This document shows, piece after piece, positions 59,888-64,000 of a DNA stretch of 64,000 nucleotides. Source of the stretch: Diabrotica undecimpunctata (Eukaryota > Arthropoda > Insecta > Coleoptera > Chrysomelidae); contig NC_092803.1 of assembly GCF_040954645.1 (NCBI RefSeq), positions 77,166,263-77,230,262 on the forward strand, in the 5' to 3' direction. Each line of letters starts with the position of its first letter. Position 1 is the first letter of the stretch. The notes beneath the pieces were generated by a model, which saw nothing but the letters and a program-made list of their open reading frames with translations, did not search any database and had not been told where the DNA came from. Made by a program: the position numbers and the translations under genes.

Positions 59888-61942
59888 CCCTCGAGCGGGC
59901 GCGCCCGTGTATTTTGTACACGTCCAATAGAAAAAGTCGTCTAAAAATAGAAGTGTCGTCAATCTGGCGATATCGTCGCGTCTATTCGTCCAGTAGAGAT
60001 CTGTCGTTCGAATAGTTGGAAGACTCAGAAACAGAAACTAGTGAAATAGAATATTCCGATGAATCTGAGATAGATAAAGAAATAATACATGATGATGACC
60101 ACAATTCTGAATCTGAACAAGAACAGAATGACCACGACAGAGCCAGTGACTTCGAGGATAATACTGCAGTAAGTACGACTGCTTTCGAATATTTTCAAGG
60201 TAAAGATAAAAAAACTGCATGGCGTAAGACTCCGCTGTCGTCGCAATCAAAAATTAAAAAGAAAAATATTATCACAATACTTCCAGGACCAAAGGCAGTG
60301 GCTTCAAAAGTAACCTCAAAACTTTCAGCTTTTGAAAAAATTATAGATTCTGATATATTAGAGAACATCGTACAATTTACTAATTTGTACATTGATAGTA
60401 AAAAATAATACGTTCAATATAAAAGAGAACGAGATATGAAACATACTTCAAAAAGTGAAATAATGGCGTTACTGGGAGTGCTTTACCTCCTAGGCACTAA
60501 AAAGGGTAACCATACTAACGCACTTGAACTTTGGACATCTGATGTAATAGGTATAGAAATTCTTAGAGCTGTAATGAGTTAAAAAAGATTTTTATTTTTG
60601 TTACGTTAAATGCGCTTTGATGACAAAACCACAAGACATGAACGGAAAATAAATGACAAACTTGCACCAATTAGAAATATATTGGACGCATTTGTTAGTA
60701 ACTGTAAAAATTCCTATAATTTTGGTGAATTTGTTACAATAGACGAAAAACTAAAGGGATTCAGAGGACGTTGTAGTTTCATCCAGTATTTACCAAATAA
60801 ACCAGTAAAATACGGTATCAAGCTGTTCATTTTGGGCGATGCACAAACTTACTTTGTTGGAAATTTAGAGGTTTATTGTGGACGGCAACCTGAGGGGCCT
60901 TATGCTGTATCAAACTCTCCCAGTGATATTTTAAAAAGGTTTATTGATTATATAAAAGGTTCGAATCGCAATTTGACAACCGATAATATACCAGTTATCC
61001 TTTAGCTATGTCCCTTTTGGAAAATAAAATAACTACAATTGGCACTTTGAGAGAAAACAAAAGGGAAATACCTATTTAATTTTTACCCCAAAAACAAAAA
61101 GAAGTGGGAACGTCACTCTTTGGATTCCAGAAAAATTTCACTTTGGTTTCATTTGTTCCAAAAAAAAGTAAGTCGGTCATACTTTTATCCACGATGAATG
61201 ACACTGCCACCGTAGACGTCGAAACTAAAAAACCAGAAATTATTCTAGATTATAATGCCACAAAAGGCGGTTTGGATACTATTGACCAAATGTGTGCATC
61301 ATATTCTGTAAAAAGAATAACCAGAAGATGGACACTAATTATATTTTTTTCTTCAATGGATATGGCGGGTATCAACGCGCAGGTGTTGTTTTGTGCCAAT
61401 AAAACAATTCCCAAAATATGTCGCCGAATTTTTCTAAAGAATTTAAGCTTGAGTTTAATGAAAGTACATCTTTCAGAAAGAGCGACAATGCAATATCTTC
61501 CTCAGGATATTCAAGGTTTTCTAATGAAATATAAATCATGTGAAGAACCTACTAGAACAGAAGTGCAAAGCTCTAGAAAACGTGGACGTTTTTTAATATG
61601 TCCAGGCTCAAAAAATTCCAGCACAACCGTTAGATGTGGGCTATGTAGAATATTTGTATGTAAAATTCATTCAGAAACCACAATTACCTGCGTAAAATGT
61701 AAGAACAATGAACGGCAGCAATCAGAAGAAATCGAGTGAAGTAACCCATAGGTACATGTTTTATGTTTATTATTTTATGTAACAATAAACTATTTTTGTA
61801 AATTGTGGTTGTCATTTTGTTAAAACGCACTAAATTTGGTAAAATCAACTACCACTAATCAACATCAACTAAAATGTGTTTTGTGTACAAAATACACAGC
61901 GCGCCCGGTTATGAAACGGTAGTCGACGCGCCTGCTCTAGGG
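59888..61942 (+). mobile_element. piggyBac element with both ends at TTAA
   Basis: TTAA flanks both ends (59884-59887 and 61943-61946). The tips CCCTCGAGCGGGCGCG and, inverted, CCCTAGAGCAGGCGCG differ at 2 of 16. A second inverted block is shared: GTGTATTTTGTACAC at the left and its counterpart GTGTACAAAATACAC at 61883-61897, next to GGGCGCGC. Length 2055 bp fits piggyBac. It holds one broken transposase gene. Confidence 0.92.
60016..61739 (+). pseudogene. piggyBac transposase, broken in several places
   Basis: Acidic N-terminus (60016-60408; starts at TTG, perhaps a lost ATG), then MALLGVLYLLGTKKGNHTNA, FDDKTTRHERK, FVTIDEKLKGFRGRC (first Asp), KYGIKLF, NLTTDN (second Asp) at about 60972-60989. 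A small deletion follows, after which another frame carries LENKITTIGTLRENKREIP and then LDYNATKGGLDTIDQMCASY (third Asp). The C-terminus has the cysteine-rich zinc domain CGLCRIFVCKIHSETTITCVKC (61630-61710), which binds element ends in the family. Stops at 60406, 60580, 60607 and 61002. Catalytic residues remain, but no full product. Confidence 0.88.
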
Positions 61943-62254
61943 TTAAAAACATAAATGTTAGGAAAAAATAAGTGAAAAAATTGATATGCCTGATAAGTTT
62001 TTAAAAACTATATTTTTATCAACTAACTCATTAATAATAATTAATACAGAAATGTATTTTGTTAGATATGGGCATTTTGCCACGAAAATCTTTTTTGTGG
62101 AGAATAAAAGTATTGTTTAATTGACTTCTAATAAGTACTACTGAAACTACTTTAGTTCCACCCGTACGTATCATATTTTCAGTAAGCTTAAACTAAGTGT
62201 TAGGTGCCTACGACAATCAGCACAAAGTAGGTACACTGAAAAGTTGCATGAATA

Positions 62255-62405
62255 CTAATAAAGGAAAAAACTAGAAAAATCAAAGAGACAACCCTCATCT
62301 TACTTAATGGAGAAAAATGTTTAGCAAACCCATCAACAGAATGTAGCAGGCTCTGGTTACCAATACTCAAAGAAGCAGTTAGGAAGAAGAATAACACAAC
62401 ATAAA
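62255..62405 (+). pseudogene. Penelope-like element fragment 3, C-terminal end
   Basis: ETTLILLNGEKCLANPSTEC then SRLWLPILKEAVRKKNNTT and TAA matches EAALIMLNETNCVANFLAEC/SRIWLPILKGEVIKKN of the 11.8-kb copy. With fragments 1 and 2 it gives one element order, split by about 5 kb that hold the piggyBac sequences. Confidence 0.7.
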
Positions 62406-62885
62406 TGGTTTAATAGAAGATCAGACACACACCATCTACAAATAACTACATAAACACACACACAAATCATAATTTGATATCAATCGGAGATACATCACCC
62501 AAAGAATTTCAATCCCAAACATGACTATTTGCCAAGATCGAAGCCAAGTAAATCAACATTAAAATTGACTGAGACAAAGCGTCATTTGATAAACAGCTAC
62601 AGGTTAATATAAATTCGTATAGTATGTTAAGTACGGACCTGCTCGCGCACATCGTAGTTAAAACCCTACTAATTGTGCGACGGCGTCCCGATCTAACGCA
62701 ATCGAATCGAACGCTCCCCATCGACAGAGGGTTGCTTACGCCGAGATGAACAGAGAATGACGACACCCCCGCTTGGATGAAAATATTGTTAAATTATATA
62801 AGTTATTATTATACAGTAGTTTGTTGTTTATAGTGTTTGTTTAATAAATTTATACGTGAAATTCTCAAAATCTTTCACCACACGC
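62406..62885 (+). other. Probable 3' non-coding part of the split Penelope-like element
   Basis: No coding. A GC-rich patch at 62635-62770 (CTCGCGCACATCGTAG, GCGACGGCGTCCCGATC) stands out, followed by AATAAATTTATA near 62842. Position after fragment 3 suggests its 3' UTR or another repeat. Confidence 0.35.
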
Positions 62886-63795
62886 TTTTCCATAATAATT
62901 GTTCAAAATGTGCTCCATCTACTTCCTGACAGTTATGCATCCTATTTCTAAACTCTTAACGTACTCGTTCAAATGTGTCGGGGGAAATTGAACTACATTA
63001 TTTAACAATTCGTTGTTTCAAAATGTCAATATTGTCACGTGCTGTAGCGTAAACTTTAGATTTCAACTATCCCCGCAGAAAAAATCTAATTGTGTGAGGT
63101 CCAATAACAGAGCTGGCCATTCAATCGTAGCTCGTCGTAAAATCTATCTACCACGATATTCTTCATCTAGGTAACGTCTTACCACGCCATAATGATGTGC
63201 AGGAGCACCATCTTGTTTTAACGTTATTTCCAAGTTGCTGAATTCATCTGTATTAATTTCAAGTATTAACGGTTCAATTGCATTTTGTAACATCTAGAGA
63301 TACACTTCACCGGTAAGTTAGTATTGAGAAAAACAGGTCCAACTATGTGGCTTCCCAAACTACCTGCCTAAACATTTATTTTTTTTTCTTGGAAATTGAG
63401 CATGTGTTTCACGAAAGATGTGAGGATTGGTGTCACTCCAATACATCACATTGTGTGTGTTAACATTTCCATTGGGAGAAAAAGTACTTTCGTCATTAAA
63501 ACAAATTGTTTTTATGTAATTGGGTTGTTGGTTAATTTTATTGGACATATTTTCACAGAATTCTAGTCTTCGGTCGGGGTCATCATCTGAAAGTTGGTGC
63601 ACAATTTTTAATTTGCATGGATGAAATTTGTTTTCAGCCAACACTCGGCCTACTGTCTTTTGACTGATTCCATAGATAGATGCAACTTGGGCTGTATAAG
63701 AAGGTTTAGTACCATTTCTGAAATTATGTTAATTTTTTTTTCATCACTAATTTTTGGTCAACTAGATCGTTTGACATCTTAAACACTACCTGTTT
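62886..63795 (-). pseudogene. mariner-like (IS630/Tc1 group) transposase relic with DDD-type residues
   Basis: Read leftward: SIYGISQKTVG-like start near 63680, VLAENKFHPCKLKIVHQLSD, DDPDRRLEFCENMSNKI, CFNDESTFSPNGNVNTHNVM (first Asp), FRETHAQFPRKKN; then after a frame change LKQDGAPAHHYGVVRRYLDE (second Asp), ATIEWPALLLDLTQLDFF (third Asp) and a degraded C-terminus near 62900. Stops and frame changes; no terminal repeats found. Confidence 0.75.
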
Positions 63796-64000
63796 TTTTA
63801 ACCCTGTACCTGGTCATGTAGCTATTTGGATAAATCAATATAAATAATATAATTTGGATACATCAATGGCTTATAAACTACAACGTCTTTTCAACATTTC
63901 AACAACATCATTACAATCAATCGTGGTTTAATCTCATGTAGAATAATAGGTTACTTAAAAATGTCAGAAAAAAAAAAAACAATTTCAGAACTAATATTTA
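63796..64000. other. No gene recognised at the window end
   Basis: AT-rich with an A12 run at 63969-63980. Confidence 0.4.

Overview
The window looks like arthropod, probably insect, nuclear DNA. It is strongly AT-rich and packed with transposable elements of arthropod type: an insect errantivirus-like Ty3/Gypsy element with an env gene, RTE-like, LOA-like, I-like and Jockey-like LINEs, Penelope-like elements, Tc1/mariner elements, piggyBac elements, a tRNA-headed SINE and long (TA)n tracts. No bacterial operon, CRISPR array or rRNA gene is visible. The species cannot be fixed from the sequence; a large, repeat-rich insect genome (a beetle, for example) is an inference.

Layout. 1-2.8 kb: 3' end of an endogenous errantivirus-like element (integrase C-terminus, env, 3' terminal region). 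3.4-8.8 kb: decayed RTE-like LINE pieces on both strands. 8.9-12.5 kb: Penelope-like sequence and (TA)n tracts holding a Tc1-like element (9235-10850) with 36-bp identical inverted termini. 13.27-19.0 kb: a minus-strand LTR retroelement whose 1379/1380-bp LTRs are almost identical but whose 3-kb interior shows only gag- and protease-like coding. 20.8-22.6 kb: a possible two-exon host gene. 23.0-28.3 kb: a SINE with a 15-bp target duplication and several transposase and LINE relics.

28.4-40.6 kb is a nested stack. An old minus-strand RTE-like LINE is cut by a full-length LOA-like LINE (28862-34760, 13-bp duplication) and by a full-length I-like LINE (34875-40404, 11-bp duplication). Each inserted LINE is nearly intact, with one frame break each (LOA in ORF2, I in ORF1).

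40.6-64 kb: Jockey-like and other RT relics, a 1977-bp solo LTR (47305-49281, GTAT duplication), a dead mariner (51675-52884), a 466-bp near-palindrome carrying two hammerhead-ribozyme-like cores (55.15-55.62 kb), an internally deleted RTE-like derivative (56614-56939), a Penelope-like element split into pieces, a piggyBac relic, a piggyBac element with both ends at TTAA (59888-61942), and a DDE transposase relic.

The genes do not form a host pathway; nearly all are element genes for copying or moving the elements, most broken by stops or frame changes. Family calls rest on motif recognition in translated sequence, not on database searches.
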